Notes: a model not told the origin generated them from the letters alone. Counted from the first letter of the stretch, positions 50,361-61,782 are shown. The stretch: DNA of 64,000 bases from Nonomuraea aridisoli (GCF_003236395.1 NZ_POUD01000015.1:1-64000), one strand, 5' to 3'. A program made the numbers and translations.

Positions 50361-51109
50361 GACCCGTGCCCGAACAGCAGGTCGCTGAGGTGGTCGTGCA
50401 GGGCGTGGAACTCCGGGGTGCGCATCATGTCGGGCGTGCGCGGGCGCGGCAGGTCGATCTCCACCATCTCCACGACCCGGCCGGGACGCGGGCTCATGAC
50501 GGCCACCACGTCCGACAGGAAGACCGCCTCGCCGATGCCGTGGGTGACCATGAGCGTGGTGGCGGGCTTCTCCGTCCAGATGCGCAGCAGCTCCAGGTTG
50601 AGCCGCTGGCGGGTCATGTCGTCCAGGGCGCCGAACGGCTCGTCCAGCAGCAGCACGCTGGGCTTGACCACGAGCGCGCGGGCGATCGACACCCGCTGGC
50701 GCATGCCGCCGGACAGCTCGGCGGGCCGGGCCTTCTCGAAGCCCTCCAGGCCGACGAGCTTGACGAGGTCCTCGATCACGCCGCGCTCGGGCTTGAGGCC
50801 GGCGACCTCCAGCGGCAGCCGGATGTTGGCCGCGACGCTGCGCCACGGCAGCAGCGCGGAGTCCTGGAAGGCGATGCCCAGGTGGTGGCTCCTGCGCAGC
50901 TCCTCCGGCGTCTCGTCGTTGACCCGGATCTCGCCCGTGGTGGGCTGCTCCAGGCCGGCGAGGATGCGCAGCACCGTGGACTTGCCGCAGCCGGAGGGGC
51001 CGAGCAGCGACAGGAACGAGCCCTTCGGCGTCCGCAGGTCCACGCCCTCGACGGCGGTCACGCCCTTGCCGAACGTCTTGCTCAGCCCGGTGACGCTGAT
51101 ACCCGTCAT
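50357..51109 (-). CDS. ABC importer ATPase (SsuB/ThiZ-like)
   Basis: A 250-residue ATPase. Walker [10 protein letters not shown]-loop [13 protein letters not shown], signature [15 protein letters not shown], Walker [13 protein letters not shown], switch His in [12 protein letters not shown]. The ALLPWRSV stretch and [10 protein letters not shown] are typical of the taurine/nitrate/thiamin-precursor importer group. It overlaps the solute-binding gene by 4 bp (ATGA) and permease 1 by 4 bp. Confidence 0.95.
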   Translation of the reverse strand: MTGISVTGLSKTFGKGVTAVEGVDLRTPKGSFLSLLGPSGCGKSTVLRILAGLEQPTTGEIRVNDETPEELRRSHHLGIAFQDSALLPWRSVAANIRLPLEVAGLKPERGVIEDLVKLVGLEGFEKARPAELSGGMRQRVSIARALVVKPSVLLLDEPFGALDDMTRQRLNLELLRIWTEKPATTLMVTHGIGEAVFLSDVVAVMSPRPGRVVEMVEIDLPRPRTPDMMRTPEFHALHDHLSDLLFGHGS

Positions 51110-52164
51110 GCGAGCTTCAGGCTCGGGTCGGCCTGGTAGACCTCGTCCAGGATCGACAGGTCGAAGAGCTGCTCGCCCGTGATGGTCACGCCGGCCTTGG
51201 CCAGCGAGGCGATGTTCTGCTCGATCAGCTCGGGCGTCATCGCGAACAGGCCGTTCGCCTTGGAGTCGGGCGTGATGATGAGCTCGTTCTGCATCTTGGC
51301 CTCCTCGGTCTGCTCCTTGACGTCGAGGTTCTGGTCCTTGCCGTAGACGGTGGCGGCCAGCTCGGCCGACTTCGCGGGGTCGGCGACGGCGTCCTTCCAA
51401 CCCTTGATCTCGGCGGTCAGGAACGCCTTGAGCTTGTCGCGCTCGTTGTCGATGGTCTCCTGGGTGACCGTGAACGTCTCGGCGACCAGCGGCAGCCCGG
51501 CGTCGGCGAGCAGCAGGTACGCCGGGTCATGCCCCTGCAGCCGCAGGTTGACCGGCCCGCTGGTCACGAATCCGACGTAGCCGTCGATCTGCCCGGAGGT
51601 GAGCATCGACGGGTCCGACTGGAACGGCACCCGCGTCACGCTGCCCTCGTCGATGCCGTTGGCCTTGAGCAGCGCGTTCCAGACCAGCTCGTTGGAGTCC
51701 TGGACGCCGATCTTCTTGCCGGCCAGGTCGCCGGCCTCCTTGATCGGCTTCCTGTCGTTGAGCGAGATGATCGCGAACGGGTTCTTCTGGAACGTCGCGC
51801 CGACGATCTTCAGCGGGGCGCCCTGAAGCACGGCGGGCGCGGTGATGGTCGGCGCCGAGATGCCGGCCCAGCAGCGGCCGGTGGCCAGGCCCGACTCGAC
51901 CGAGGTGCCGGAGCCGCCGCCGGACAGCAGCTCGACCTGGCTGAACCCGGCCTGCTTGAAGTAGCCGTTGGTGTCGGCGAAGTACTCGCCCGCGAACTCG
52001 ACGTTCTTCTTCCAGGAGAGCTGCAGCTTGATCGACCCGAACCCACCGCCGTCGCCCGATGTGGGGGAAGCCGTCGTGCCGCCGTCGCCGCAGGCGGCCA
52101 GACCGAGCGCCAGACCGGCCAGACCTGTCGTCCGGAAGAACGCGCGACGGTCGAGGGTAGCCAT
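51106..52164 (-). CDS. NMT1/THI5-like substrate-binding lipoprotein
   Basis: A 352-residue binding protein. The N-terminus combines a twin-arginine motif ([13 protein letters not shown]) with a lipobox (LGLAACGDG), so it is probably a Tat-exported lipoprotein. The NMT1/THI5 core reads [30 protein letters not shown] and continues through [15 protein letters not shown]. Relatives bind pyrimidine precursors of thiamin, riboflavin-type rings or nucleobase-like ligands. The neighbouring deaminase, amidohydrolase and PucR genes favour a nucleobase or its breakdown product. It heads the importer operon. Confidence 0.9.
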   Translation of the reverse strand: MATLDRRAFFRTTGLAGLALGLAACGDGGTTASPTSGDGGGFGSIKLQLSWKKNVEFAGEYFADTNGYFKQAGFSQVELLSGGGSGTSVESGLATGRCWAGISAPTITAPAVLQGAPLKIVGATFQKNPFAIISLNDRKPIKEAGDLAGKKIGVQDSNELVWNALLKANGIDEGSVTRVPFQSDPSMLTSGQIDGYVGFVTSGPVNLRLQGHDPAYLLLADAGLPLVAETFTVTQETIDNERDKLKAFLTAEIKGWKDAVADPAKSAELAATVYGKDQNLDVKEQTEEAKMQNELIITPDSKANGLFAMTPELIEQNIASLAKAGVTITGEQLFDLSILDEVYQADPSLKLA

Positions 52165-52220
52165 GATTCTCCTTGAACGGCCGGTGAACGTGCAGGTCAG
52201 GAAGGTATCGACCGATTATT

Positions 52221-52239
52221 ACCATCATGTGACGATGGT
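52221..52239. promoter_or_regulatory. Inverted repeat upstream of the importer operon
   Basis: ACCATC and GATGGT (6-bp arms, 7-bp spacer) lie 57 bp upstream of the lipoprotein start. This is a candidate operator or promoter element; no regulator is assigned. Confidence 0.3.
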
Positions 52240-52301
52240 TCGGGCCTGGCGGAGCGTCCGGGCAGCCTACAACCGGGAACCCGGGAAAACCGCTGGCGGG
52301 C

Positions 52302-52319
52302 CTCGTAGGTCCCTACGAG
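52302..52319. promoter_or_regulatory. 18-bp palindrome upstream of the amidohydrolase
   Basis: CTCGTAGGTCCCTACGAG has perfect 8-bp arms around a 2-bp centre. It lies 65 bp before the amidohydrolase and 138 bp before the importer operon on the other strand, so one regulator could serve both. PucR is a candidate, by proximity only. Confidence 0.4.
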
Positions 52320-53535
52320 AGCGGCCGGTGAGGACCGTAGATCCCTCCAGCCGCTCCGGGCCTCGGGTAGCGTCGGGCTGGTCATGAGACTCGACGGAAT
52401 CCCCCTGTGGGACGGTACCGAATACCGCGGCCCCGCCGACCTGAGCTGGGAGCCCGACCGGATCCTCGACGTGAGTCCCGCGCCCCCGCGGCACGACGAC
52501 CTGTGCGTGATCCCGGGCCTGGTCGACACGCACGTCCACCTCGTCGGGTACGCCGGCCCCGGCGACCCGCCCGACTTCGCGACCTGGCCGCTGACCACCA
52601 CCCGCGACGAGCAGGTGCTGCACGGCCTCGCCCACGCCCAGCAGGCGATGCGCCACGGCGTGACGACGCTGCGCGACCTGGCCGGCGACGAGGCCCAGAT
52701 CGCGCTGCGCCGCGTCTTCGACGCCGGGGTGCTGCCCGGGCCGCGCATCCAGGTGCACGGCGTGGTGGGGATGACCGCCGGGCACAACGACCTGTTCGTG
52801 CCCCCCGCGGTGCCCGTCCCGCTCAGGAAGCCGGTGGCCGACGGCCCCGACGAGTGCCGCAAGCTCGTACGCACCTGGGCCCGGGCCGGCATGGACGGCA
52901 TCAAGCTCACCACCAGCGGCGGCGTCCTGTCGATCGGCGACAGGAACCGCTGGCGCAACTACACCCGCGACGAGATCCGCGCGGTCGTCGACGAGGCCCA
53001 CGCCCTCGGCATGCCGGTCGCCGCCCACGCCCACTCCGAGGACGGCATCCGCGTCGCCGTCGAGGAGGGCGTCGACTCGATCGAGCACGGCACGCTCATG
53101 AGCACCGACCTGGCCGAGGCGCTGGCCGCCCGCGGCACGCCGGTGGCCCCGACGCTGCTCATCAACGAGGCCATCGCGCAGGGCCGCGTCCCGGTCACGC
53201 CGGAGGCGCGGGCCAAGGCCGCCGAGCTGGTCGCCACCCGCGACGTCCTGCTGGCCCAGGCCGCCGCGCTCGGCGTGCGGTTCGTGCTCGGCACCGACGC
53301 CAACGGCCACCACGTGCGCTTCGGCGACCAGCTCGCCGAGGTCGTCCACATGACGCGGGTGCTCGGCCTGGACGCCGGCGCGGCGCTGCGCGCGGCCACC
53401 TCCGACGCCGCCGACGCGATCGGCGCGCCCGTGGGCCGGGTCAGGCCCGGCCTCGGCGCCGACCTGGTCGTGCTGCGCGGCCGCCCGTGGGAGCGCATCG
53501 AGGACCTGGCCGTGGCCAACATCGTGGCCGTGGTC

Positions 53536-55738
<2,203 letters not shown>

Positions 55739-55763
55739 GTTGTTCAGCCTATGAGGACTGAGT

Positions 55764-56018
55764 TCAGCGCGACGAGCACTCGACGGTGTCCGCGGCGGTG
55801 CCGAGGAGGAGCCCGCTCAGGAGCTCGTCGGTGTCGACGTTGATCAGGCCGTTGGTGTTGTTCTCAACCTCACGGCCGAAGACGTTCTCGTCGCCGCAGA
55901 CGAAGAAGGCCTTGTCCGCGTCGTCGTGGCCCTGCGGCCAGTCGTTGGCGAGGGCGGAGCCGCCCGTCAGAACCAGCCCTCCGACGACCCCGGCGAGGAT
56001 GAGCCCTGTCTTGAACAT
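55764..56018 (-). CDS. Small secreted protein (84 aa)
   Basis: 84 residues with a clear signal peptide (MFKTGLILAGVVGGLVLTGGSALA, cleaved after ALA), leaving about 60 residues with two cysteines (FFVCGDE and VECSSR) that could form one disulfide. AGAGGAG lies at the right distance upstream. The mature part is acidic with NNTNGLINVDTDELL. It is not a chaplin: the chaplin hydrophobic motif is missing. I do not recognise a family; small two-Cys secreted proteins are common in sporulating actinomycetes. Confidence 0.75.
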   Translation of the reverse strand: MFKTGLILAGVVGGLVLTGGSALANDWPQGHDDADKAFFVCGDENVFGREVENNTNGLINVDTDELLSGLLLGTAADTVECSSR

Positions 56019-56354
56019 GAATGTATCTCCTCTGATACCGATTGACTACGCTCCGTAGCTACCGGGGGAAGATCTGCCCTGCGGTCTGATTCGAGAAACC
56101 GTGAGATCTTTATCCTTAACCAGCCCGTGTGCAACGCCTGTACAAAACCCAAACCGAGATCACGCGCTTTGGTGATCACGTGTGGCGGACCCGGCGCCCG
56201 GGCGGCGATCACATGACCTTTTCCCGACCATGGCGCAGAGCCCCCGAGCGAATGCCGCCTGGAGGAGGGTTCATGGTCACACGCGCCGTACGCCCCATTC
56301 CATTACCCTTGAACGCCGTTCTGAACTCGGCCGAATTCCCAGATATGCCCCTTA
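56019..56354. other. Intergenic region between the secreted protein and map
   Basis: 336 bp, somewhat less GC-rich than the flanks around 56090-56170. It holds the leader of the secreted protein gene on the minus strand and most of a 31-codon + strand frame (see 56273-56368). GTGATCACGTG and GATCACATG words repeat near 56172-56215. No other gene is supported. Confidence 0.4.
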
Positions 56355-56368
56355 CTACGGCAGGGTGA
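56273..56368 (+). CDS. Doubtful 31-codon open frame with strong ribosome site
   Basis: An ATG preceded by GGAGGAGGG at ideal distance opens a 31-residue frame (MVTRAVRPIPLPLNAVLNSA...) whose end overlaps the 3' end of map by 14 bp. Codon bias is weak and no partner gene suggests a peptide product. It may be a small peptide, a gene fragment or chance. Confidence 0.2.
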   Translation: MVTRAVRPIPLPLNAVLNSAEFPDMPLTTAG

Positions 56369-57122
56369 GGATGACCGGACCGTCGTCGGTGATGGCCACC
56401 GTGTGCTCGACATGGACGCTCCTGCTGCCGTCGGCCGAGCACACCGACCAGCCGTCGGAGTCCATGACGTACTCGTCGCCGCCGCCCGCCATGAGGCTGG
56501 GCTCGATCGCGATCACCAGCCCCGGCCGCAGCCGCAGCCCACGCCCCTGGCGGGCCTCGTTGGGGACGAACGGCGACTCGTGCATGGCCCGGCCGATGCC
56601 ATGGCCGCCGAAGTCGTTCTGCATGCCGTAGCCGGCGCCACGGCCGACGGTGGACATGGCGTGGCCGATGTCGCCCATCCGGCCACCGGGCAGGGCCGCC
56701 TCGATGCCCGCGGCCAGCGTCTCCTCGGCGACCCTGATGAGCTTGAGGTCGTCGGCGCGCGGGTGCCCGACCGTGAAGCTGACCGTGCCGTCGGCGTGCC
56801 AGCCGTCGACGTAGGCGGCGCAGTCGATGCTGATCAGGTCGCCGTCGCGCAGCCGGTACGCCGTGGGCAGCCCGTGCAGCATGACGCCGTTGACCGAGGT
56901 GCAGATCACCCCCGGGTACGGCATCGCGCCGAACGACGGGTGGTAGCCGAGGAACGACGCCCCCGCCTTCGCCTCCTCGATGACCGCCCTGGCCACCTGG
57001 TCGAGTTGTTCGAGCGACACTCCGACGGCCGCGTGCTCTCGCACCGCCGCGTGGACGGCGGCGACCACGCGGCCGGCCTGCCGCATCGCGTCGATTTCTC
57101 CGGCTGACTTGAGTTCGATCAC
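56355..57122 (-). CDS. map: Type I methionine aminopeptidase
   Basis: A 255-residue pita-bread metallopeptidase that removes initiator Met. Metal ligands are present: Asp in ISIDCAAYVDGWHADG (two), His in FGGHGIGRAMHESP, Glu in VIAIEPSLM and Glu in VHVEHTVAI. The usual substrate-pocket sequence VNEVVCHGIP is changed to VNGVMLHGLP, losing the Cys. Length is normal for the form lacking the N-terminal zinc finger. It is away from the ribosomal map locus, so probably an extra copy. The GTG at 57122 has GGGAGG upstream. A perfect ATACCGGTAT palindrome lies just before it. Confidence 0.93.
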   Translation of the reverse strand: MIELKSAGEIDAMRQAGRVVAAVHAAVREHAAVGVSLEQLDQVARAVIEEAKAGASFLGYHPSFGAMPYPGVICTSVNGVMLHGLPTAYRLRDGDLISIDCAAYVDGWHADGTVSFTVGHPRADDLKLIRVAEETLAAGIEAALPGGRMGDIGHAMSTVGRGAGYGMQNDFGGHGIGRAMHESPFVPNEARQGRGLRLRPGLVIAIEPSLMAGGGDEYVMDSDGWSVCSADGSRSVHVEHTVAITDDGPVILTLP

Positions 57123-57146
57123 GGACCCTCCCGGCTTTCGATAACT

Positions 57147-57156
57147 ATACCGGTAT
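57147..57156. promoter_or_regulatory. ATACCGGTAT palindrome upstream of map
   Basis: A perfect 10-bp palindrome within an AT-rich patch (TAATAATACCGGTATAG on the minus strand), 25 bp before the map start and close to the end of the convergent-side oxidoreductase. It is a candidate operator or extended -10; no regulator gene is adjacent. Confidence 0.4.
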
Positions 57157-57179
57157 TATTATCACGGACCAGGGGGTGG

Positions 57180-58139
57180 TCAGACGGTGATGACGACCTT
57201 GCCGTGGGCGTGGCCTCGCTCGGCGTACGCGACGGCTTCGGCGGTCTCGGCCAGCGGGTGGATCCGGTCGATGACCGGGGTGATCTTGCCCGATTCGAGC
57301 AGGTCGCGCAGGGTGTCGAGGTCGGCCGCGTTCTCGCGCGTGACGAACGTGGCGAACCGCTGGCGGACGAAGGGGTTGAGCAGCTTCACCGTGATGATGC
57401 GGCCCATCGGGCCGAACCAGCGGCCGCCGGAGCCGCTGTTGGGGATGAGGACGCCCTCCGGGGCGAGCGCGCGCCGGCAGTCGGCGAGAGAACGGTTGCC
57501 CACGTTGTCGAGGATCAGGTCGTAGCGCCGGCCCGTACGGGAGAAGTCCTCCTTGGTGTAGTCGACGACGTCGGCGCCGAGCGAGCGGACGAGGGCGGCG
57601 CCGCCTGGGCCGCACACGCCGGTCACCTCGGCCCCGTACGCCCTGGCGAGCTGCACCGCGAACGTTCCGATCCCGCCCGCCGCGCCGTTCACCAGCACCC
57701 GCCGCCCGGCCCCGGCCTCGTCGCGCAGGGCGCGCAGCGCCGTCATGCCGGACGTGGGGACGGCCGCCGCCTGCTCGTACGTCAGCCCGGCCGGTTTGCG
57801 CGTCAGCGGCCCGGTCTCGCGGACGGTGACGTACTCGGCGAAGGCGCCACGGACGCAGCCGTAGACCTCGTCGCCGGGGCGGAACCGGGTGACCGTCCCG
57901 CCCACCGCCTCGACCTCGCCCGCCAGGTCGTTGCCCAGCCCGTGGACCTTCGGCCGGGTCAGCCCGGCGACGGCGCGCAGGACGTACGGAGTGCCGCGCA
58001 TGAGAAACAGGTCGCCCGGGTTGACCGCGGCCGCCCGCACCCGGACGAGCACCTCGTCGTCGCCCACCTCGGGCTTGGGGACGTCGGTGAGCCGCAGGAC
58101 GTCAGGCGGCCCGTAAGCCTCGTAGCGGATGGCCTTCAC
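57180..58139 (-). CDS. Zinc-free NADPH:quinone oxidoreductase (MDR family)
   Basis: A 319-residue medium-chain dehydrogenase of the quinone reductase group. The N-terminal catalytic domain starts KAIRYEAYGPPDVLRLTDVPKP; the Rossmann part holds VLVNGAAGGIGTFAVQLARAYGAEVTGV. No structural or catalytic zinc cysteines are seen. The GTG at 58139 is preceded by GAGGGGG at about 10 bp. A 26-bp dyad (58160-58185) sits immediately upstream and probably binds a repressor. The gene stands between map and ilvC and its substrate is unknown. Confidence 0.9.
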   Translation of the reverse strand: MKAIRYEAYGPPDVLRLTDVPKPEVGDDEVLVRVRAAAVNPGDLFLMRGTPYVLRAVAGLTRPKVHGLGNDLAGEVEAVGGTVTRFRPGDEVYGCVRGAFAEYVTVRETGPLTRKPAGLTYEQAAAVPTSGMTALRALRDEAGAGRRVLVNGAAGGIGTFAVQLARAYGAEVTGVCGPGGAALVRSLGADVVDYTKEDFSRTGRRYDLILDNVGNRSLADCRRALAPEGVLIPNSGSGGRWFGPMGRIITVKLLNPFVRQRFATFVTRENAADLDTLRDLLESGKITPVIDRIHPLAETAEAVAYAERGHAHGKVVITV

Positions 58140-58159
58140 GGAGATCGCGCCCCCTCTTA

Positions 58160-58185
58160 CACATGGAAGAAATTTCTGGCATGTG
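58160..58185. promoter_or_regulatory. 26-bp dyad operator upstream of the quinone oxidoreductase
   Basis: The sequence is symmetric at 11 of 13 base pairs: outer arms CACATG/CATGTG and a perfect core AGAAATTTCT. It starts 21 bp before the GTG. Its AT-rich core is unusual here. A TetR-, MarR- or HxlR-type site is likely, but no such regulator is in this window. Confidence 0.55.
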
Positions 58186-58251
58186 AAAGACGCTAGCTCC
58201 GCGAGGGCCGGCACGCACGGACTCAGCGGCCGGGCCACCGGCAAGAGAAGA

Positions 58252-58287
58252 GCGCGGCGGGCGGAGGTGCTCCCCCGCCCGCCGCGC
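58252..58287 (-). terminator. ilvBNC operon terminator
   Basis: A perfect 13-bp GC-rich stem (58252-58264 with 58275-58287) with a 10-base loop, followed on the minus strand by CTCTTCTCTT. It lies 11 bp after the ilvC stop. Confidence 0.85.
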
Positions 58288-58298
58288 TCGTGACACGG

Positions 58299-59291
58299 TC
58301 AGGCCTTGAGCCAGCTCATCATCGGGCGGAGCTTGGCGCCGGTCTTCTCGATCGCATCCTCGGCCAGCTCGGCGCGGTAACGCTTGAACTCCTGCTGGCC
58401 GCCGTCGAACTCCTCGACGAGCTGCCGGGCGAAGGTGCCGTCCTGGACCTCGGCCAGGATGCGGCGCATCTCCTGACGCGTCTCGTCGTTGACGACGCGC
58501 GGGCCGCGGGTGTAGCCGCCGTACTCGGCCGTGTCGGAGACCGACCAGTACATCTTCGAGATGCCGCCCTCGTACATGAGGTCGACGATGAGCTTCATCT
58601 CGTGCAGGCACTCGAAGTAGGCGACCTCGGGCTGGTAGCCGGCCTCGATGAGCGTGTCGAAGCCCGCCTTGATCAGCTCGGAGACGCCGCCGCACAGCAC
58701 GGCCTGCTCGCCGAACAGGTCGGTCTCCGTCTCCTCCTTGAACGTGGTGCGCAGCGCGCCGGCCCGCGTGCCGCCGATGCCCTTGGCGTACGACAGCGCG
58801 AGGTCGAGCGCCTTGCCCGAGGCGTCCTTCTCGACGGCCACGAGCACGGGCACGCCGCGGCCGGCCTCGAACTGGCGGCGGACCAGGTGGCCCGGGCCCT
58901 TCGGGGCGACCATGCAGACGTCGACGCCCTCGGGCGCCTCGATGAGGCCGTAGCGGATGTTGAGGCCGTGGCCGAAGAACAGCGCGTCCCCCTCGACGAG
59001 GTTGGGGGCGACGTGCTCGGCGTACAGGTGGCGCTGGATGTGGTCGGGCGCGAGGATCATCGTGAGGTTGGCCTCTTCGACGGCCTCGGCCGGGGTGAGC
59101 ACGCGCAGGCCGTCGTTCTCGGCCTTCTCGCGGCTCTTGGAGCCCTCCGGCAGGCCGACGCGCACGTCCACGCCGGAGTCGCGGAGCGAGAGCGCGTGGG
59201 CGTGGCCCTGGCTGCCGTACCCCAGCACGGCCACGTGGCGTCCCTGGATGATCGACAGGTCGGCCTGGTCGTCGTAGTAAATATCGGTCAC
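58299..59291 (-). CDS. ilvC: Ketol-acid reductoisomerase
   Basis: A 330-residue class I enzyme that isomerises and reduces acetolactate or acetohydroxybutyrate with NADPH. The cofactor loop is [20 protein letters not shown]; the metal and substrate region follows ([12 protein letters not shown], then [15 protein letters not shown]) and the C-terminal knot domain includes [17 protein letters not shown] and [17 protein letters not shown]. It is last in ilvBNC, 14 bp after ilvN. The tyrosine-rich start [12 protein letters not shown] is typical of actinobacteria. Confidence 0.97.
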   Translation of the reverse strand: MTDIYYDDQADLSIIQGRHVAVLGYGSQGHAHALSLRDSGVDVRVGLPEGSKSREKAENDGLRVLTPAEAVEEANLTMILAPDHIQRHLYAEHVAPNLVEGDALFFGHGLNIRYGLIEAPEGVDVCMVAPKGPGHLVRRQFEAGRGVPVLVAVEKDASGKALDLALSYAKGIGGTRAGALRTTFKEETETDLFGEQAVLCGGVSELIKAGFDTLIEAGYQPEVAYFECLHEMKLIVDLMYEGGISKMYWSVSDTAEYGGYTRGPRVVNDETRQEMRRILAEVQDGTFARQLVEEFDGGQQEFKRYRAELAEDAIEKTGAKLRPMMSWLKA

Positions 59292-59305
59292 TTGCTCTAA
59301 ACCTT

Positions 59306-59830
59306 TCAGGCGGTACGGTCCAATGCCCTGAGGGACCGGTCGGTGATGGAACGGGCGCCGCGGCCGATGGCCACCATGCCCGACTGGACGAGTTCTTTGA
59401 TCCCGAACGGCTCGAGGACCTTGATGAACGCCTCGAGCTTGTCGTGGGTGCCGGTGACCTCGATGGTCACGGCGTCGGCCGCCACGTCGACGCAGCGCGC
59501 CCGGAAGAGCTGGACGAGCTCCAGCACGTGGGAGCGGCTCTCGGCGTCGGCCTTGACCTTGATCAGCATCAGCTCACGCTGCACCGACTGCGACGGGTCG
59601 AGCTCGACGATCTTCAGGACGTTCACCAGCTTGTTGAGCTGCTTGGTGACCTGCTCCAGCGGCAGCTCCTCGACGTTCACCACGATGGTGATGCGGGAGA
59701 TGTCGTCGTGCTCGGTGGGCCCGACCGCCAGCGAGTCGATGTTGAACCCGCGGCGGCTGAACAGCGCAGACACCCGCGCGAGGACACCCGGCTTGTTCTC
59801 GACAAGCACCGACAGCGTGTGTCTGGTCAT
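59306..59830 (-). CDS. ilvN: Acetolactate synthase small (regulatory) subunit
   Basis: A 174-residue regulatory subunit of acetohydroxyacid synthase. Its N-terminal ACT domain ([28 protein letters not shown]) binds valine for feedback inhibition; the C-terminal half is the conserved ALS_ss_C region. I chose the ATG at 59830 (MTRHTLSV) because it overlaps the ilvB stop by 4 bp (ATGA) and matches the family, instead of the ATG 15 bp upstream. Confidence 0.97.
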   Translation of the reverse strand: MTRHTLSVLVENKPGVLARVSALFSRRGFNIDSLAVGPTEHDDISRITIVVNVEELPLEQVTKQLNKLVNVLKIVELDPSQSVQRELMLIKVKADAESRSHVLELVQLFRARCVDVAADAVTIEVTGTHDKLEAFIKVLEPFGIKELVQSGMVAIGRGARSITDRSLRALDRTA

Positions 59831-61563
59831 TCCTCGTTCTCCCACTTCGGCGCCATGTTGATGGCGATCTGGATGGTGTCGTTGCTGGCGCCACCGGCGA
59901 TCATGGGCCAGACCATGGCGTCCTGGTGGACGACGAAGTCGATCACGACGGGCACGTCGTTGATCTCCATGGCCTTCTCGATCACGGCGTCCACGTCCTC
60001 CGGACGCTCACAGCGCAGGCCCACACAACCATAGGCCTCGGCCAGCTTGACGAAGTCGGGAATGCGGCGCGTGGTCTGCAGGTCGGTGTTGGAGTAACGC
60101 TCGTCGTAGAAGAGCGTCTGCCACTGCCGCACCATGCCGAGATTACCGTTGTTGATCACGGCGATCTTGATCGGCACCCCCTCGATGGCGCAGGTGGCGA
60201 GCTCCTGGTTGGTCATCTGGAAGCAGCCGTCGCCGTCGATGGCCCACACCGTGGCGTCGGGGCGGCCCATCTTGGCGCCCATCGCGGCCGGCACGGCGAA
60301 GCCCATCGTGCCGAGGCCACCCGAGTTGATGAACGTGCCGGGCTTCTCGTAGTCGATGAACTGCGCGGCCCACATCTGGTGCTGGCCGACGCCGGAGACG
60401 TAGTACGCCTCGGGGCCGACGATCGCGCTCAGCCGCTCCATCACGTACTGCGGGGCCAGGGAGCCGTCCTCGGCCGTGTCGTAGCCCAGCGGGTAGGTCT
60501 CCTTGAGGCCGTTGAGCAGCTTCCACCAGTCGCTGTAGTCGCCCTTCTGGCCGGAGGCCCGGATCGCGGCGATCAGGTCGGTGATGACCTCTTTGCAGTC
60601 GCCGACGATCGGCACGTCGGCGTGGCGGTTCTTGGAGATCTCGGCCGGGTCGATGTCGGCGTGCACGACCTTCGCGTGCGGCGCGAACGACGACAGGTCA
60701 CCGGTCACCCGGTCGTCGAAGCGCACGCCCAGGCCGATGATCAGGTCGGACTTCTGCAGCGCCCCGACCGCCGAGACGCTGCCGTGCATGCCCGGCATGC
60801 CGAGGTGCTGCGGGTGGCCGTCGGGGAACGTGCCGCGCGCCATCAGCGTGGTCACCACCGGGATGTCCGCCAGCTCGGCGAGCTCCAGCAGCTCGGCCGA
60901 GGCGCGGGCCTTGTGCACGCCGCCGCCGACGTACAGGACCGGGCGCCTGGACTCGGCGATCAGCTTGGCGGCCTCGCGGATCTGCTTGGAGTGGGGCCGG
61001 GTGACGGGGCGGTAGCCGGGCAGCTGCATGGTGGGCGGCCAGCGGAACTCGGTCTCCGCCTGCAGGGCGTCCTTGGAGATGTCCACGAGAACGGGGCCCG
61101 GCCGGCCGGTGGAGGCGATGTGGAAGGCCTCCATGATCGTACGGGGGATGTCGTCGGGGTCGGTGACCAGGAAGTTGTGCTTCGTGATCGGCATGGTGAT
61201 GCCGGAGATGTCGGACTCCTGGAACGCGTCCGTGCCGATCATCGACGACGCCACCTGGCCGGTGATCGCCACGATCGGCACCGAGTCCATGAACGCGTCG
61301 GCGATCGGCGTCACCAGGTTGGTCGCCCCCGGGCCGCTCGTCGCCATGCACACCCCGACCCTGCCGGTGGCCTGCGCGTAACCCTCGGCCGCGTGCCCCG
61401 CGCCCTGCTCATGCCGTACGAGCACGTGCCGGACCTTGGTCGAGTCGTAGAGAGGATCGTAGGCCGGGAGGATGGCACCGCCCGGGATCCCGAACACTGT
61501 GTCGACTCCCACGTGCTCCAGCGCCCTGACCAGGGCCTGTGCACCTGTCATCCGTTCGGTCAT
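59827..61563 (-). CDS. ilvB: Acetolactate synthase large (catalytic) subunit
   Basis: A 578-residue ThDP- and FAD-dependent enzyme condensing pyruvate with pyruvate or 2-ketobutyrate, the first common step to Val, Leu and Ile. Catalytic Glu lies in [19 protein letters not shown]; the ThDP-Mg motif is [15 protein letters not shown] followed by [18 protein letters not shown]. Length is normal. The start at 61563 ([12 protein letters not shown]) is preceded by AAGGAACGAG. A leader peptide, intrinsic terminator and palindromic box upstream indicate both attenuation and NdgR-type control. It heads ilvBNC. Confidence 0.97.
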   Translation of the reverse strand: MTERMTGAQALVRALEHVGVDTVFGIPGGAILPAYDPLYDSTKVRHVLVRHEQGAGHAAEGYAQATGRVGVCMATSGPGATNLVTPIADAFMDSVPIVAITGQVASSMIGTDAFQESDISGITMPITKHNFLVTDPDDIPRTIMEAFHIASTGRPGPVLVDISKDALQAETEFRWPPTMQLPGYRPVTRPHSKQIREAAKLIAESRRPVLYVGGGVHKARASAELLELAELADIPVVTTLMARGTFPDGHPQHLGMPGMHGSVSAVGALQKSDLIIGLGVRFDDRVTGDLSSFAPHAKVVHADIDPAEISKNRHADVPIVGDCKEVITDLIAAIRASGQKGDYSDWWKLLNGLKETYPLGYDTAEDGSLAPQYVMERLSAIVGPEAYYVSGVGQHQMWAAQFIDYEKPGTFINSGGLGTMGFAVPAAMGAKMGRPDATVWAIDGDGCFQMTNQELATCAIEGVPIKIAVINNGNLGMVRQWQTLFYDERYSNTDLQTTRRIPDFVKLAEAYGCVGLRCERPEDVDAVIEKAMEINDVPVVIDFVVHQDAMVWPMIAGGASNDTIQIAINMAPKWENEE

Positions 61564-61600
61564 CGGCTCGTTCCTTGCGTGGCTACTCGCTTAAGGACAT

Positions 61601-61632
61601 AAAAAATGCCCCGTCCCACCGAACGGCGGGGC
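61601..61632 (-). terminator. Attenuator terminator in the ilvB leader
   Basis: On the minus strand GCCCCG pairs with CGGGGC around an inner CCG/CGG, followed by ATTTTTT. It lies between the leader peptide stop (61662) and ilvB. Upstream, TGCTTCGC at the start of the leader frame can pair with GCGAAGCA right after its stop, and GGCGCGC with GCGCGCC, giving alternative folds. Confidence 0.8.
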
Positions 61633-61661
61633 TGGGGCGGCGCGCAGGTCGTCGTGCTTCG

Positions 61662-61712
61662 CTATCGGCCCGCGCGCCGGCGAAGTACTACGAGAATCTC
61701 ACTGCGAAGCAT
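61662..61712 (-). CDS. ilvB leader peptide MLRSEILVVLRRRAGR
   Basis: A 16-residue frame with Ile-Leu-Val-Val-Leu codons in a row, then Arg-Arg-Arg-Ala-Gly-Arg and TAG. It matches the known type of actinobacterial ilvB leader peptides. The ATG is 7 bp past a -10-like TATGGT, so the transcript may start at the ATG. Ribosome stalling at these codons would favour read-through of the terminator at 61601-61632. Confidence 0.8.
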   Translation of the reverse strand: MLRSEILVVLRRRAGR

Positions 61713-61719
61713 GCTCAAC

Positions 61720-61750
61720 ACCATAGCCGCTCCGAACGCCCCGGTGTCAA
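61720..61750 (-). promoter_or_regulatory. ilvB promoter
   Basis: A perfect -35 TTGACA (61745-61750) and a -10 TATGGT (61720-61725) with a 19-bp spacer. Predicted transcription start is at or next to the leader-peptide ATG. Confidence 0.6.
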
Positions 61751-61765
61751 CTTGGTGGACACCAC

Positions 61766-61782
61766 GTCTCAAACAGTGAGAC
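61766..61782. promoter_or_regulatory. Perfect palindromic box upstream of ilvB (putative NdgR box)
   Basis: GTCTCAAACAGTGAGAC has perfect 6-bp arms and is the best match of the set. It lies 15 bp upstream of the ilvB -35 and overlaps the stop codon of the GGDEF/EAL gene. A position upstream of -35 fits activation or looping better than simple blocking. Confidence 0.65.

Noticed and set aside
55764-56018. Calling the small secreted protein a chaplin
   Set aside because: It has a signal peptide and two cysteines but lacks the chaplin hydrophobic motif.
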